64,000 bases of DNA, from contig CAJNOL010001107.1 in the NCBI GenBank assembly GCA_905250125.1, positions 1-64,000 on the forward strand. The letters run 5' to 3'. The translations under genes and the position numbers were made by a program. This document shows, one piece after another, positions 26,601 to 41,600 of this stretch (position 1 is the first letter of the stretch; every line of letters starts with the position of its first letter). Under the pieces are notes generated by a model. The model was not told the DNA's origin. It searched no databases and saw nothing but the letters and a program-made list of their open reading frames with translations. The stretch comes from Rotaria sordida. Its lineage: Eukaryota > Rotifera > Eurotatoria > Philodinida > Philodinidae.

Positions 26601-29600
26601 AAATCAAACTTTTTAGGAAAAAATTGATAGGAATCAATTAGAAGCTTAAGATTAAAGATTTCAGTATATATGTATAATATCGTTTTGTTTAAGTATTAAA
26701 ATATGTGACGTCTTTAATTTCAACAATTCAATAGTGAAAATTTCTCAAAATAGATTTAAAATTTTCCTATCTATCCGATGATTTAATGATTTCTGTTATG
26801 TAGTACTCATTGATGAAATTTATAACAAATAAGATGTATCAGAGAAGAAAAAAGGAAGATTAGTTTTTGTTTCGGCTACTCTTGTTGATATTGGATATTA
26901 TTAGAGATTATTTCAATTAACTTTTATAACAATGATATATCACGGGTAGCTTTGGATCGACAGTCGTTCCGACAGAAATTTTTCTGGCTCATTCTCAAGG
27001 ACATTTCATATTCGATTATTGATTAAAAACTTGAAGAGTTTGATATATACTGCAGCGTAGTGATGTAACCAGACGAAAACTCATGAAGAAAACTCTCCAC
27101 ATGTCAAATCGGTGTTCAACCGAGACGATGTTCTTTTAATGTGTGCTAGAGAGTAATAGAAAAGTCTAGAATGTTTTGATTTTTCTCATCTTCATTCTAA
27201 AGCGTATCGAAATTGTAATGAATTTTTCAATAAAAAGCTGTGGTCACGTGAAAAATCGACTTTCGACTACACGCTTTGCATGAACAAAGTTCTTAATAAT
27301 ATTAGTTGATTATGCAAGTTTTAGCTTTTCTAGTATGATGTAAATAGTTATATGAACAAAATTTCCTTTTACACATAAGAGAATTTCGAATATTCCACGA
27401 TAGGAAATACTAGAAAAGTTACAATTTACACAATTAACTAGTTTCGTTAAGAACTTTATTCATGCAAAGTTTCAAGTGGATTTTTCACATGACCACTGCT
27501 TATTGTTGAAAAAAATCAGTAAAATTTCGATATCTTAAGAACAAAGACCCGGAAAACCAAACCATTTTAAATTTTCTTATTACTCATCAAAATAAGCATC
27601 GTCTCAGTGGAAAAGCGATTTGATATTTGGAAATGTTCCCTCAATATCTCCAACATACGAATTGTTGAGTTCAGCTTAAAAAGAGGCTTGAACTTCCTCT
27701 ACAGACGACATGGTCAAAGCGCTGAACTCCCTACAACTTTCTTCTAGTTACATCGCTACTTCAGCGTAGCAAATATTCTATTCGACTAATAATTGTGAAG
27801 TACTAGTTGTAATTGATTAAAGTAGTACACTGTCTTGTAATGACGGTGATTATCTTTATATACAAGCTTAAACAAGAACATAGAAAAAAAAAAAGATAAT
27901 GTTATGCTTTCAAAACAATGATCACGAAAATGGCTTTTTTTTCTCTATTAAAAAATCGCTAGTAAAACTTCTTCTTCTTACTTGTATACTTCTATATTTT
28001 TCTTTGAGACCATTAGCAGTTTGTTGAAGATCATTAGTTAATGGATCTTTAATTTGTTGTTCAGTATTTTTAATCCATTCACTAAGTTTACTCATAATTC
28101 TATCCAATTCTCGTCGTTGTTCATTAGCACCATTTAATTGTCGATTACGATCATGTATTGATTCTTCCAAAGAATTCAATTTACGAAGTAATTCTATGAA
28201 TAAAAACAAAAAAAGAAATGAAAATTAATTTCAAATGTATTATTAACCATCCATATGAAGATTAACATCATTTTGACCTTCACGTGAATACCCTTGTTTA
28301 ATTTCTTCACTTAATTTAACAATATTATCTAATGTTATTCGTTGAAATTTTAATTCATTTAATGTATCCTAAATAAATAAATAAAAATAGATAAAAAAAT
28401 CTTTTTCGTTTTTGATTAATAAAACATTCTATAGTTATTTTACATTAATTTTTTTTTGTATTCGTTCAATTTCATTGATTTTTAATGGAATCATTTGATC
28501 AGGTGAAATTAAACGTTGTTTATCTTCATACCAAACAATCAAACGTTGAGATGCTTGATCTAATTCTTGACGTTGATGTATTAGAGTATTCAAATGTTCT
28601 TTTCGTTTTTCAATTTGTTCTTGTAATTGTTCAAGTTCAGTCTAAGAAATAAATATTAGTAAATTAATAAAAAATAAATAAAATTAATTTTTTACTTGAA
28701 TTTTATTGATCATAGTTTCTGCTTGTTGACGTTCTTCATTATTTAAATCAGGTGCTAATGTCTTGTATTTACCACGTAGTGCATTCAAATGTGTTTCTTC
28801 ACTTTGAATCTCTCGATTAATATTCTAAAAATGTTGGTGTCAACTTTTGACAACATCGCAAAAAAAACATTTAACTTTTGAATTTTCAAAAGAATAGCCT
28901 CTTTTTCTTCATTTGTAATCGCCTATTCGAATTCTATGCCCATCTATAATATGTGTGTGTGTATATATATATGTAATGTGCAGATAATAATTAAATAAAT
29001 TAAACGGTACTTAATGTGAGCATGTGATTAGTACAAAGCAAACACGGATTCCTACATACGGTTAGTTGGCAGCAGAACACCACAATTGCTCTGTTATTAT
29101 CTAAAATTAGAGAGAAACAAGGAAGACCAAAGCCTAACATAGCAGGGCCTATCAAAACACACACACACACACATTATTAGATTTGTTGGTGAAACTAGAC
29201 TGATAATAAAAAAAAAAGAAGAAAACTAATCAGCCTAAGTGCGACTTTTATTTTATTTTTTTCTACTATGACAAAAACACGGGCATTTAGTGAATTGGCG
29301 ATTTTAAAAATATTTAATTTTGCTTTTTTCTTCGAATATGTTTAATAAAAAAAAAAAAGAAAAAACTTACATCAATTATTTTCATATCATCAATTGTTAT
29401 TTCCATTAAACGTATTTCTAATGTTTGTTTAAATGTATTTATATTTAATTCAAATAATTGAAGATTTTTTTCAAAATTTTTATATTCAGTTTGATGTTCG
29501 ATTGATAATTTTTCAAAATGAATTAAACGTTGTTTTATATCAGCTATTTGATTTTCAACAGAACTAAAAAGAATTATATGTATTAAATAAAAAAAAATTA

Positions 29601-32600
29601 AAAGATATTAAATTTAAACCGTATATGATTTGTATATTCATTTCGATCAATTTCATTTAAATTTGTATGAAGTCCATTTAAAGTATCATAACATGTTTTT
29701 AATTGTATTTCTTCATTAGTTATACTATTAGTAAATCTCTACAATAAAAAAAAAGAGAAAATTAATGTTTTTTTTTTTGGTTTAGAAAAGTTTATTTTTT
29801 TGTTTACTTGAAGTTCTTCAATATTATTATTTGTTAATCGATAATGTTCAAGATTTGTTCGAAGAATTTTAATATTTTGATTAATTAATAAAACTGTTTG
29901 ATCAAGTTTTTGAACAGTTAGTTGTATTTGTTCACGATTATTTATTAATTTATTAATAGTTTCATTTGTATTTTCTAAATCTTTTATTAATTTTAAACGA
30001 TTTTGTTCAAATGAATAATTATTATTTATTTCTTGAATTTGTAATAATTTTAATTGAATTTCATTTGATAAATTATTTAAACGATTTAATGTTTGATCAT
30101 ATTGAATAGATATTGGTTCTATTGAGATTATAGATAAATGTTTCATAATGTCTTGTAACCAATTTATTGAAGATTCAATTAATTCATTATGAACTTGTTT
30201 TTTAACAAGTATTGGACGAATTTCATCTCGTCGATGTTGACTCTAAAGAAAACAAAAAAAAAGGATAAAATATTTGAATTTGTTTCAAAAAAAAAAAAAC
30301 AACGAATTTTTAGTACTCGATTAGAAATAATTTGTAAACGTTGTTGAATATTAGTTAAAATAGATAAATGTTGATTATCTACATTCGACATAATTGATTT
30401 AAGTTTTATATGAATAGTTTCAATATATGTATTTATTTCCTGAATAAAAAAAATAAAATAAGAAAGATTTATTTTATTATTTTAAAATTAATTTTACTTC
30501 ATATGTTTGATCAAATGTTTGTATATCATCTAATTCATTTGTTTGATTAATAATTTGTTCTAAATGTATTAATTGTTGTTGAAGATTTTTAATTATTTCA
30601 TCTTGTTCTTGTCGTATTTCTACAGCAGTTAAATAGATAGTCTAAATATAAAATGAAAGAATTAGAAATAAAAATAAATAGAAATAAATAAAATTTACTT
30701 CGGTATTTTTCATAGCAAATTCAAATGTTTGACGATTTTGTTCATTTAAATCAAGTGCTGATTTAATTGAATGACATAATTGTGTATATTGAGAATAATT
30801 ATCAAGTAAACGATGACCAATTGCTGATATTGTATCAAAAGATCTGAATATTGTTTCTGATGAATGTTTTATTTTCTATATCGAATTTAAAAAAAAATAA
30901 CAATCGATAGAAATAGTAAAAAAAAAAAAAAAGAAATGTGCATAGATTGTACCATATAATCTTCATCGGATATTGAAGAATCAGGTTTTTGAGCAAGAGA
31001 TATAACATTTGTTTGTGTTCGTGTCATTTCCGTAAGAAATTCAGTATATTGAGTAAGAAGAGATTCTCGTTGATCAATCTCTTCCTAGAATATAGAAAAT
31101 TATATTTTTAATTCAATTATATAAGATAGAAAAAGTTCAATAGAAACTATGTAAGTCATAGGAATCTTAATCAACAATGTATATCAGAAAATGCATTATT
31201 TAATTGAAGTATTGAGATAAGGAGTACAAAAACAAAAAAGTTGTGAAATAATATGTAGATAGAACTCCGTGAAGTTTATCGCTATAGAAACATTTTGAGT
31301 CCCATCCAGTTTCCCGCCGTTTCAGTCGAAAACAATAAAAAGGATGTCCAAACTCTCCTGATTCGTTTAGATTTACGTCCTCTTGCCTTTTTTAAACAGG
31401 TTCAAATCGGTATGTTTTAAAACATAAAATAAAGTTAGATTTTGCTATATATACAGAAATGAGTATAGTTAGTTACGAGGGCAATTTTTTTAAAAATTAT
31501 TGAGTAATTGTTTTCAAATTTCAAGTTTGACAGATTTGAACGCACAGATAAGAAAATGTCATAATTAAAGTATGATTTCATTTTGAGATTTAGAGTCATA
31601 TTTTGTATTTCTCTCCGAAAAGACTTCTTTTTTTTATCAATATTTCTCAAAGAAATGATAATGCGAGTTATATACGCATGTTTAAAGTAGTAAATATTTG
31701 TACTTGTGGAATAGAATTGTAGATCGATGCAGAAAAATTTGCAATAAAAATAGTATGTTTTAGAAATATTAATTCTTTCTATTACTTCAATCATGAGATA
31801 TATCATTAGTTAATTTAGATTTCGCTTGTATATTATCAGGAGACGTCAATAGAGTCTGTCAGATTCTAGACCTTAGCCTACTTTATTTATTTATTTTTTG
31901 TTCAATTTAAAACTTACAAGAATTGTTAATTTTAATTGTTCATTATTATTTATTAAATATTCAATTTTAGTTTCATTAATTGGTGTTTCTTTTAATGTTT
32001 CAATCATTGAATTTGTTTTTGTTTCAATTTCACGTTGTAAATTTTTTAATCTTTGTATTTGTTGATTTAAATTATCAGGTAGAATATTATAATTATTATC
32101 AATAAATTGTTTAAATAAAATACGTTGTTGTTCTATTGTATGTTCAATTTCTTGACAACTATCATTAAATGTATTTATATTTATTTGTATTTGTCTTATC
32201 ATAGATATTATTTCAACAAATGATGAATCACAAGATTTTAATTGTTCATTATATTGTTCAATAAGTTCATTTAAAATTTTATTATCATCATCTGTATTTA
32301 TTATTTTTAATTCATTTTGTAAAGTTTCAATAGATTTTAAAAGTGTATAACCTTCAATCATTGTATTATGTTCATTCTAAAAATAGATGTTAATTAATGA
32401 AATTAAATTTATCATAGGAAAAAGTTTTGTTCTTTTTTTTTTACTTGAATTTGATTTATTTTAGATTCAAGTGATAATGAATCATTTTCAAATGGTAAAT
32501 CAAGTAAATTAGCATATGTACTTTGTTTTAATTCAAGCCAATTTGTTAATTGATCAAGAAGATTCTCACATTCTTGTTTTTTATTATGTATTATATCAAG

Positions 32601-35600
32601 ATATTGAGATGTTTCCTAAAAATAATATAAAAAAGATATTACTGTCATTCCTGCGAATGTGAAATACGCTGTAGCTGCTATTGATAATCACATGAATATT
32701 TTTGTATTCAAACTATATTAGGACACTTTTCTTCATCATACTTTTACTTAATCCTTCAGAAATGCAACAAGAAAATGCTTCATATCAGTCTGCCGCAATC
32801 TGTGGAGAGGAGGACGTTGTAGACAGCCAGACAATAGAATCGATTTCTAAGATATGAACCTATATTGTAGTTAGCATTAAAGCTGCGATATATCTGCATT
32901 TAACTGCGGCTTGGATTCTGATTGTAAACAACTAGTTGTTTTGCGGCGGCTCCTACAAGGTAGGCAGAAGAGGTAAATATCACTAATAGGACTCTACAAG
33001 TAAAATGTATGTTGTTCACACTTCTTAAAGTTCCTTCTGCTCCAATAAGATTAAAAGCCTACTCGTAATACACTAAAAAATAACGCCTGTATCTTTCAAA
33101 TCGATGAAATTTTCAATACACAAAACAAGCCTAAATATATACATGTTTAATCTTCTATATTGATTGTTTAGTTTTAAATATAATCCATAGATAATTTCTA
33201 ACTTTGCACTTGTTATCAAGAAATGTTGACAACTCATGAGAGAATCTCTCCAGATGCTAAATCATTTCTGAATCGAGACTATGTTCATTCGATGAATACT
33301 TCTGAGTGTTGAAAAATTCTAAAATGATTTGGTTTTTCAGACCTTGGTCCTTATGATATCGAACTTTTACTGAATTTTTCCAACAGAATCTCGTAGTCTT
33401 CCTCAAGTCGTGTTGAAAGTTGATTCTCGAGTTTTCACTTGAAACGTTCACAATGAACTAGTTTCATTGAGAAAATTATTTATGAAAAGTTTCAGGTGAA
33501 GACTCAAAAATCAACTTTCAACGTGATCTGAAATCGACTATAAGATTTTGTTGAAAAAATTCATTTTTCAGAAATTGTAAGAGTATAAAAGAGACTAGTT
33601 AAGCATAGATAATCAGCATCAACTACGAAGCATATTTATACAAAATACGAAGTTATTATCTACAATAATTGTAGGGACGATTTCTGGCCCACTGTACGGA
33701 AGAGGGAGTTGTGAAGCTTCCACTTCATATACTTCAACCCTCTTTTTAGATCATATTTCACCAAAAAAAAAAAAAACCTAAATAAAAATATTTACTTGAA
33801 TAAGTCTTGAAACACGTTGTGTACGAAGTTGAATATCTTTTATTTGTGTTTGTTGTTGTGCAATGGAATATTCTTGTTCTAATGTTTTCGATTGAATAAT
33901 AATATCATCAAATATTGATTCAATATTTGCTAACATAATTTGTACTTCCTAGAAAATGAAATAAATTATTAGTTTAGATTTCAAAAAGCAAAAAAAATGT
34001 TTTTTTTTGTCTCTTAAATAATACTTGTAATGTCTGTTGAATTTGATATTCTTTCATAGATATTCTATTTGTTAATTGACTTTCACAATCATTTAAATCT
34101 TCAATAATTAGAAGAATTTTATTTTGAAGAATATTTTGTTCATTAAGACCTTGTTGAAGATGATCAATAGATTTTTTAATATTTAATTCAATTTGAATAA
34201 TTTGTTGTTTTATATCATTTAATCGATTATTATATTGACGTATTAAACCAATATCTTGAAATTGTTCAATAGTTTTTTCTAATTCATTTTCAATATAATG
34301 AATTGTTTGTAAATAATTATTTGATAATTTTTCATATGTTTCAAATGTATTAATAGTTAATAATGAAGAAAATATTGGTTGACGATCAAATTCATTTTGT
34401 AAATTTTCAATTAAATTATCAATTTTTATTTGTATTGATGTTGTTTCATTTTCTTTTTCAAGAATTGATTCAATTTCATCTTTTAATGAAAGAATATCTT
34501 GATGTAATTGTTCAATACGTTGTTTAATAAATTTTGATGTTATTATATTTGGTGGATGTTGAACAATTGTTAATTGTTCTTGAATTTGTATTCGATAAAT
34601 ATTTAATTGAACAAATTGACCGGTTGATGAACGTTGTTTAAGTTCAGGTGAAATTAATCGTGAACGATTATCAACATGTTGTAAAATATTAACAATACAT
34701 TCATTAATTTGTTCATTTAATTCATTATAATTTGTTATCATTTGATTTAATAATTTATATTCATTTATTAAACGATTAAAAATAATATATTCATTATTTG
34801 AAATTGATTGTAAATTTTCAAATTTAATTTTTAATTGTTCAATTAAATTATTATCATTTATAATTTGATTGAAATTTTTTGTTAATTCTTTTAATTCAAT
34901 TTGTATTTGTTCAATTTGTTGAAATAATTTAAATAAATTATCAAATGTTAATTCATTATCTAATTGTCTTTGATATGAAATTTTATTAAGATTTTTTTCA
35001 TGTAAATTTAAATTATCTTCAATAGATTTTATAATTAATTTTAAACGTTCAAATTTTAATTGATTTTCAATTAATTTTTCAATTTCTTGATTTATTTCAT
35101 TTAATTTAAGACGATAATTTGTTTGTAATTGTAATAAATCATATTCAATATTTGTATCCAAAAAGAATAAATTATCATTAGATGTAAGAATTGAAAAACG
35201 TGTTGATTTTATTTGTAAAAGATAATCAATATGATCTTGTAGAAGAATTAATTCATTTTGAATATCCTTTGAAAAAAAAAAAAAAATTTTTTTTTTTCAT
35301 TTGCATTTTAATTAAATTAAAATAAATACTTTTAATTGATCAAGATTATGATTATTTTGTTGATAGAATTCAAGTATATGATTAAATGATGAATATGTTG
35401 TATCAAAACGAAGTTTAAATTCAAACCATGCTTGTTGTTTTTCAATACATAATGAATGTATTGTTGTTAATTGATTTTCTAATGATTGTAATGTATCAAA
35501 AAGAAATTGATTTTCATCAATTAATTTTTGTTGACCATCGAAACCTGTAGATTTTTGAATATGAATAAGAATTGGTTGGAATTCATCATAACGTTGTTTT

Positions 35601-38600
35601 AATTTTTCAACTTGTAAAACTTTAGACTAAATGAAAATTTAAATATAAGAAGAATATTGAAGTTTTTTTTTTTTTTTCTTTGAAAGAAATACAAAATATT
35701 TAATATTTTCATCAATTAATAATCGATTTCTTAGTGATATAGCGTTGAAATAGAGAACTTTTTTCATGTTATGTACCTTGACTGAGAAAAATTGATTAAC
35801 CCTTACTCTACTGTAATGCGCAGGGTAAGGTAGAGTAACATTGCAAATCTTTACTCGGAAATGTATGTTCGATTTGTAGTGTTGAAGTCTTTATTACGTC
35901 CTTCATATTAGGACCCATCAAAAGAATTCGTTCAAATCAATAGGCGTGTTCCACCAAAAATTTAACTCGATAATGGTACATTTAATTTTGATGCTTTCTG
36001 GAACTTAAGGGTTTTAGACCATGTTCTTTCTTTTGTCTAGCGAACATTTTTGTCCAAAATGCTCTGAAGTAGGTTTTCTAGAAAATCTTGGTTTTTGGAC
36101 CAATATTCGCGAAAGTTTTTTTGTTTTGACAGTCTACAATGATAGAGCAACCAATTGTCCACAAAAATGAGATGTCTGCAAGCTCGCTACGATGTTTTTT
36201 GGTCGAGTTGCATCAATTTTAGTGAAGGGCCATAGCTGTTTTTTCTGCTATTTCCTCTGAGAAAGGACAAAAAAAATAGTTTTTGCCCTTCACTAGAATT
36301 GATGTAACACCACCAAAAAGCGTCGCAGAGAGCTCGCAGACATCTTATTTTATGAAGAATTGATTGCTCTATTATTATAGACTGTCAAAACAAAAAAACT
36401 TTCGCAATTATTGGTTCAAAAACTAAGGTTTTTATAGAAAACCTATTTCCAACCATTTTGAACAAAAAGATTCGCTAGACAAAAGAAAGAGTATGGTCTA
36501 AAACCCTTAAGTTCCAGATAGTGCTACATTCGGTCAAGACTGAAAAAAGTTAGCATAGACCAACTTTCGAATGGAACACGCCTATTGTTGTTATTATATA
36601 CGTTTTTATCGTTTGAGTCTTTGATTAGTATACTCTACAATAGATATGTCTGGTTTTTTTTTGTTCTTTTAATTACATTATCCAATGGCTTGTTTGATTC
36701 ATGTAAATAAAGAACTCTAAAATTTTTACCTCAATGAATTCTCTTGTTTTTTCAATTGTTGAAATAGGTTGTTTATCAAGATTACATAATTCTGTTGTAA
36801 CATCTGCAATAAATGATCGAAGTGTTCGTGCACTTTCGCCATAATTAAAATGTTCATTAAAAATTAAATTTGTATTAGCAACTTGTTCCTATTTTTTTTT
36901 CAAAGAAAATAACAATAATAAAAAGATTTTTATATTTTTGTTTTGTTTTTTTACTTTAAATTCACGAAACATATGTTCATGTTGAATTTTAATTCCATTT
37001 AATGCTTGAATATTTTCTGTTGATGTTTCACATTCATTTGTAGCATCACGAATTAATTCTTTAATAAGATTTTCAACGAATTCAAGATCATTAAAAACTG
37101 TCTAGAAAAAAATTACATTCGATTAAAATTTAAAATAAAATTTTTTCTTTTTTTTAAAACTCACCACTGCTAATTCTGCACGTATACGTTTATCAGAAAC
37201 TGTATTTGGTATTTCAGTTTTTAAACGATTAAGATCATTTTCATATAAAATTAATTTTCGTTTTATTTGTCGAATATTATCATCAATTTTAACATTTATT
37301 GATAATGAAATATTAACACGTTCCTTTAAAAAAAAAAACAGAAAAGTTCAAATTTAAAAAGAAGATCTTTTTTTTGTATTTTATATAAATACAAACCCGT
37401 AAATGATTAACTTTTTGTTCTAAATTTAAATGAATTTCTTTTAAATGATTATAACATTCTTGAAGATATTCTGTTGCTTTAATATCTGAAGATAATAAAA
37501 GATTATGATCAGATAATTTTTGTAAATCAATTATAATTGATCGTTGAATAGTTTGATATTCCTTAAAATAAGAGAAAATTATTAATTTAAGATTAAAAAT
37601 ATTTTTTTTTTTTTACATTTAAATATTGACGTGTTTGAGAAGTAAAATTATCTCCTGTAAGATTTAAACATTTTTCAATATCACATAATGTACTTGTAAG
37701 ACGTTTTTCAAGACTAGTATTTTCATTTAATGAAATATTAAATCTTTGAACTAATTCTTCAAACTGTTGAATTGTTAACTTTAAAATGAAAATAAAGAAT
37801 TTTGTCAAAACCAAAAAAAAATAAAGAATAAATAAATTTTACATTAAATTGTTCTTTAATTTTATTACGTATTTGAATTAATTGTTCAATTTGATGTCGT
37901 ATTTGTGGTTCATTAGTAAGAATAAGACTTAAATCTTTTGCTAATGAAAGATTATTTTCAATAGTTGAAATTAAAGAATTAAAAATTTGAATATGTTCAG
38001 TCTAATAAATAATAAAAATTGATATGCAAAAAAAAAAAAAAAAAACAAAAATCAAAGACAAAAAAATTTTACTTGTAATTTTTCAAGTTTATCATTCGAT
38101 ATTTGTGTAGAATCATTTTGAATATCAGTTAATGTTGAAAGAAAATTAAAACATTGTTTAAAATGTTTATCACAATTTTGAATAAAATTTTGAGTTTGAT
38201 TACGAATTCTTTCTGAAATAAAAAAAAAAATATTAAATTTTGTATTATAATAAAAAATCGATTATTTGTTGTTTTTGTTATATTAACCTGTTTCTTCAAG
38301 TTTTTTATTTAAACGTTCACAAAGATCTTTCCATCGTATTTCATATTGTTCAATTCTATGATTTATATTTTCTTGATTTGATTGATCTAATGATTCTATT
38401 GTTTTTCTAGCTTCTTGAAAAAGATTTTCAATATATTCTTGATTATTTAAATTTAATATTAAATTTTTCGAATATTCTTCTAATTGAAGTAATGTATGAT
38501 ATTGTATTGTTTGTTCAAAATCTTTAGTTATTTTTGTTAAAATATGTTCGAATTTTTGTTGAATTTCAATCCATTGTTTTAATGAATTATATTCAGATCG

Positions 38601-41600
38601 ACATTTACTTTCAAGTATCTTTATATTAAAGAAATTTTCAAATAGAAAAGATAAGAAATGATTTAGTTCAACTTACTTGAGCTTCATTATTTAATTGTTC
38701 TTGTTTTGTTGCAATTTGTTCAAAATCATTTATAAATTCAGATATTTTCGGTTGTAAATGATCAATCATATCGGATAATTCACGAAGATGAACATCATTT
38801 TCACTTAAAACTTCTAATTCAGTCTATAGATACAAAGAAAACAAAAATCACTATTAATTGTTTTAATTAGAAATTTTGATTTCTTCTACAATTTATTAAG
38901 TTGTTTACCTCAAACAAGACTAGATTGTCTAAGGCAAATAAATTAAACAAAAAAAAAAAAAAAAACTAAGTTATATGAAATAACATGTGTATCATAAGTA
39001 GTTTTCAAGGTCATGATTCTTAAATCTAACAGAATTATCGAATCCTCTTTGATTTGAAAATTAATTCAAAATTTGAAAAGTTTGATTTCGGTACATGTTT
39101 AATTAAATATTAGATTGATAATATTTAAAAAATCAACAAGTCTTATAAAACAATTTACTATTAATGAAAGAGTCAATTTATTTTAATCCAAAGCAATTCG
39201 ATAAGATTTTCTTTACATTGTTAGAAAGTAAAAGAGAAAATAAAACTAATGGCGGAATCACTCTCGAACTAATATCCACCGTTTGAAATCACATTGGATC
39301 TATAAGGAGGCCTTAATGAGATTGGCAAAAGTCTAAAAGAATTTGCCTTCATAGACCTTGACAACCGAGTTATGATCATTTTATTGAATTTTTGACCTAG
39401 CTCAAGGTATATACTAAAAAAATCAGAATTTCGACGTGAAATTTTGCTCATAGATACGTTAAATGATTCGTAGAATATCCTGAAAGTTTCTGTCGAAAAT
39501 AAGGTCCGTCTATATCTGAAATGCACATCTACTTAGCACAAATACTTCTGGACTGAAATACAGATTTGTTTGTCATAGAATCATTTTAGGAGAAAAATAA
39601 AAAATATATTTGAAATTAGCATGAAAAACTGTATTGAATGATGTACAATTTGTTAACTTTTATAATAAAAAAATTTTTCATAGGAATTTAGAGTAAGAAT
39701 CGCTCTCAGAGGTTTTCCGTCGTAAGTGTATCACTGTATGTCCTTGTAAATAATCGCACTATTCTGTAAAATAGAACAGGACAAAAAAATAAATAAATGT
39801 TGTTCTCAATAGATGTACCATTTGACATTATCTACCTGTATACGAATTAATTGTTCTTGTTTTTCATCTGTATTAATTGTTGATATTGAATCATTAATTT
39901 GTTTTAATTTTTGTTCAATATTTATATGTGAATCATTGATTTTAGTTTTTAATCGTTTAATATCATTTATTCGTTGTAATAAATTATCTAATTGATTTTC
40001 AATTGTATTTGTTTGTTGAATTATATTTTTTTGTCGATTTTGTATTATTAAACAAGTTTGACTAATTTAAAGAAGAGAAAAAAAAATAAAAAAATAATTC
40101 ATGTTTTGTTTTTTTTTTACCGAAAAAAATTTGCATTTTCAACTGAATCTAATAAAGATTCAGTAACTTCATTTAATAAATTTGCTTGTCGTTGAACGAC
40201 TGATTGATTATTAATTAATGATTGTAAAACATTTGATGTTGTTTGAATTGTTTCAATTGATAAAGATGTATTATTATTCCATATATCAATATCATTAATA
40301 ATTTTATTTAATATTAATTCACATTCATTAAGTAATTCATTATAATTATTAATTTGTTGTGAATATAAAGAATATTTTGTTTGACCATCAGTTGCTTTAC
40401 GTAAAAGATCTTTTAATAAAATTTTTAATCGTTGTATAAATATTTGTAATTGTTGTAAATGTTCTAATAGATCAGTTTCTTGTGTTCGTTGAGATAGATC
40501 AATTGCAAAACGATTTAAACTATTTAATTTACTTTCAATTAAATCCAAATCATTTTTCATATTCTACAATATAAAAATAAAAAAAAAAAATTTTTGTGTT
40601 TTTTTTTCTTTACTCGTAATGTACCAACAGGTGTTTGTCCATCATTTTGAATTCGAATATTTATCATTTTTAATGATGATTCGAAATTATTAAGTTCATA
40701 TGATAATTGTTCACTTTCTTTTATAAATGTTAACCAATCTGTAATACAATTTTGTAATTGTTGTTCGATCTAAATCAACATACAAAAAAGAAAATGTAAG
40801 AAAAATTATACATTGTCTTTTTTTTTTTTTTTGTTTGTTTTTTGTGATGCATACCTTGAGAATAGTTGTATTAATTTGATGTGATTTAGTTTGTACACGT
40901 TCCCATTCACGACGTACAGATTGTTTACCATTTTGGCCAACTAACGTAAGTACTTGACTTGTCATTTGTTCGGTGTCTTGTAATGCAGACGTCAATTCTC
41001 GATAGTTATTTTTAATGTCCTTTAAAAAAGAAAAAATTCAATAGTTGTTACATATAGAATAAATATATAGGGTGTACCAAAATTATAAGACCTCCCTTTT
41101 ATTTTTGAAGTTTTTCCACAAAAACGGGCAGCTAGGTAAAATCTAAATAGTGATTTGGATAGCCCTTGAAAATCTCTATCGAATACAGTATGAGCCAGAA
41201 TTTCTAAAGAAACTTAGTGAGGAGAGTTTTCCAGAAAACTGTTTCACCTAAAAATCGAGTTTTTGAGAGTTTTGACAAAAATATTTTTAAATATAGTCAT
41301 CTGAAAGAGCAAAAAATTCTGAGCAAAATGAGTGGTCACCCAGCTCTCCACGATGTTTCCTCGCAGAGTTATAAGCACCAGAAAAATGGAAAAAAAATAT
41401 TTTTTAGCGGTTTTTTGATTAATTCTGCAATTTTTCCCATTTTTCTGGTGCTTATAACTCTGCGAGGAAACATCGTGGAGAGCTGGCCAACCACTCATTT
41501 TGCTCAGAAGCTTTTGCTCTTTCAGATGACTATATTTAAAAACGTTTTTGTCAAAACTCTCAAAAATTCGATTTTTAGGTGAAACGGTTTTCTGGAAAAC

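Noticed and set aside
31435-31806. 123-codon minus-strand frame
   Set aside because: AT-driven composition and no link to neighbouring exons.
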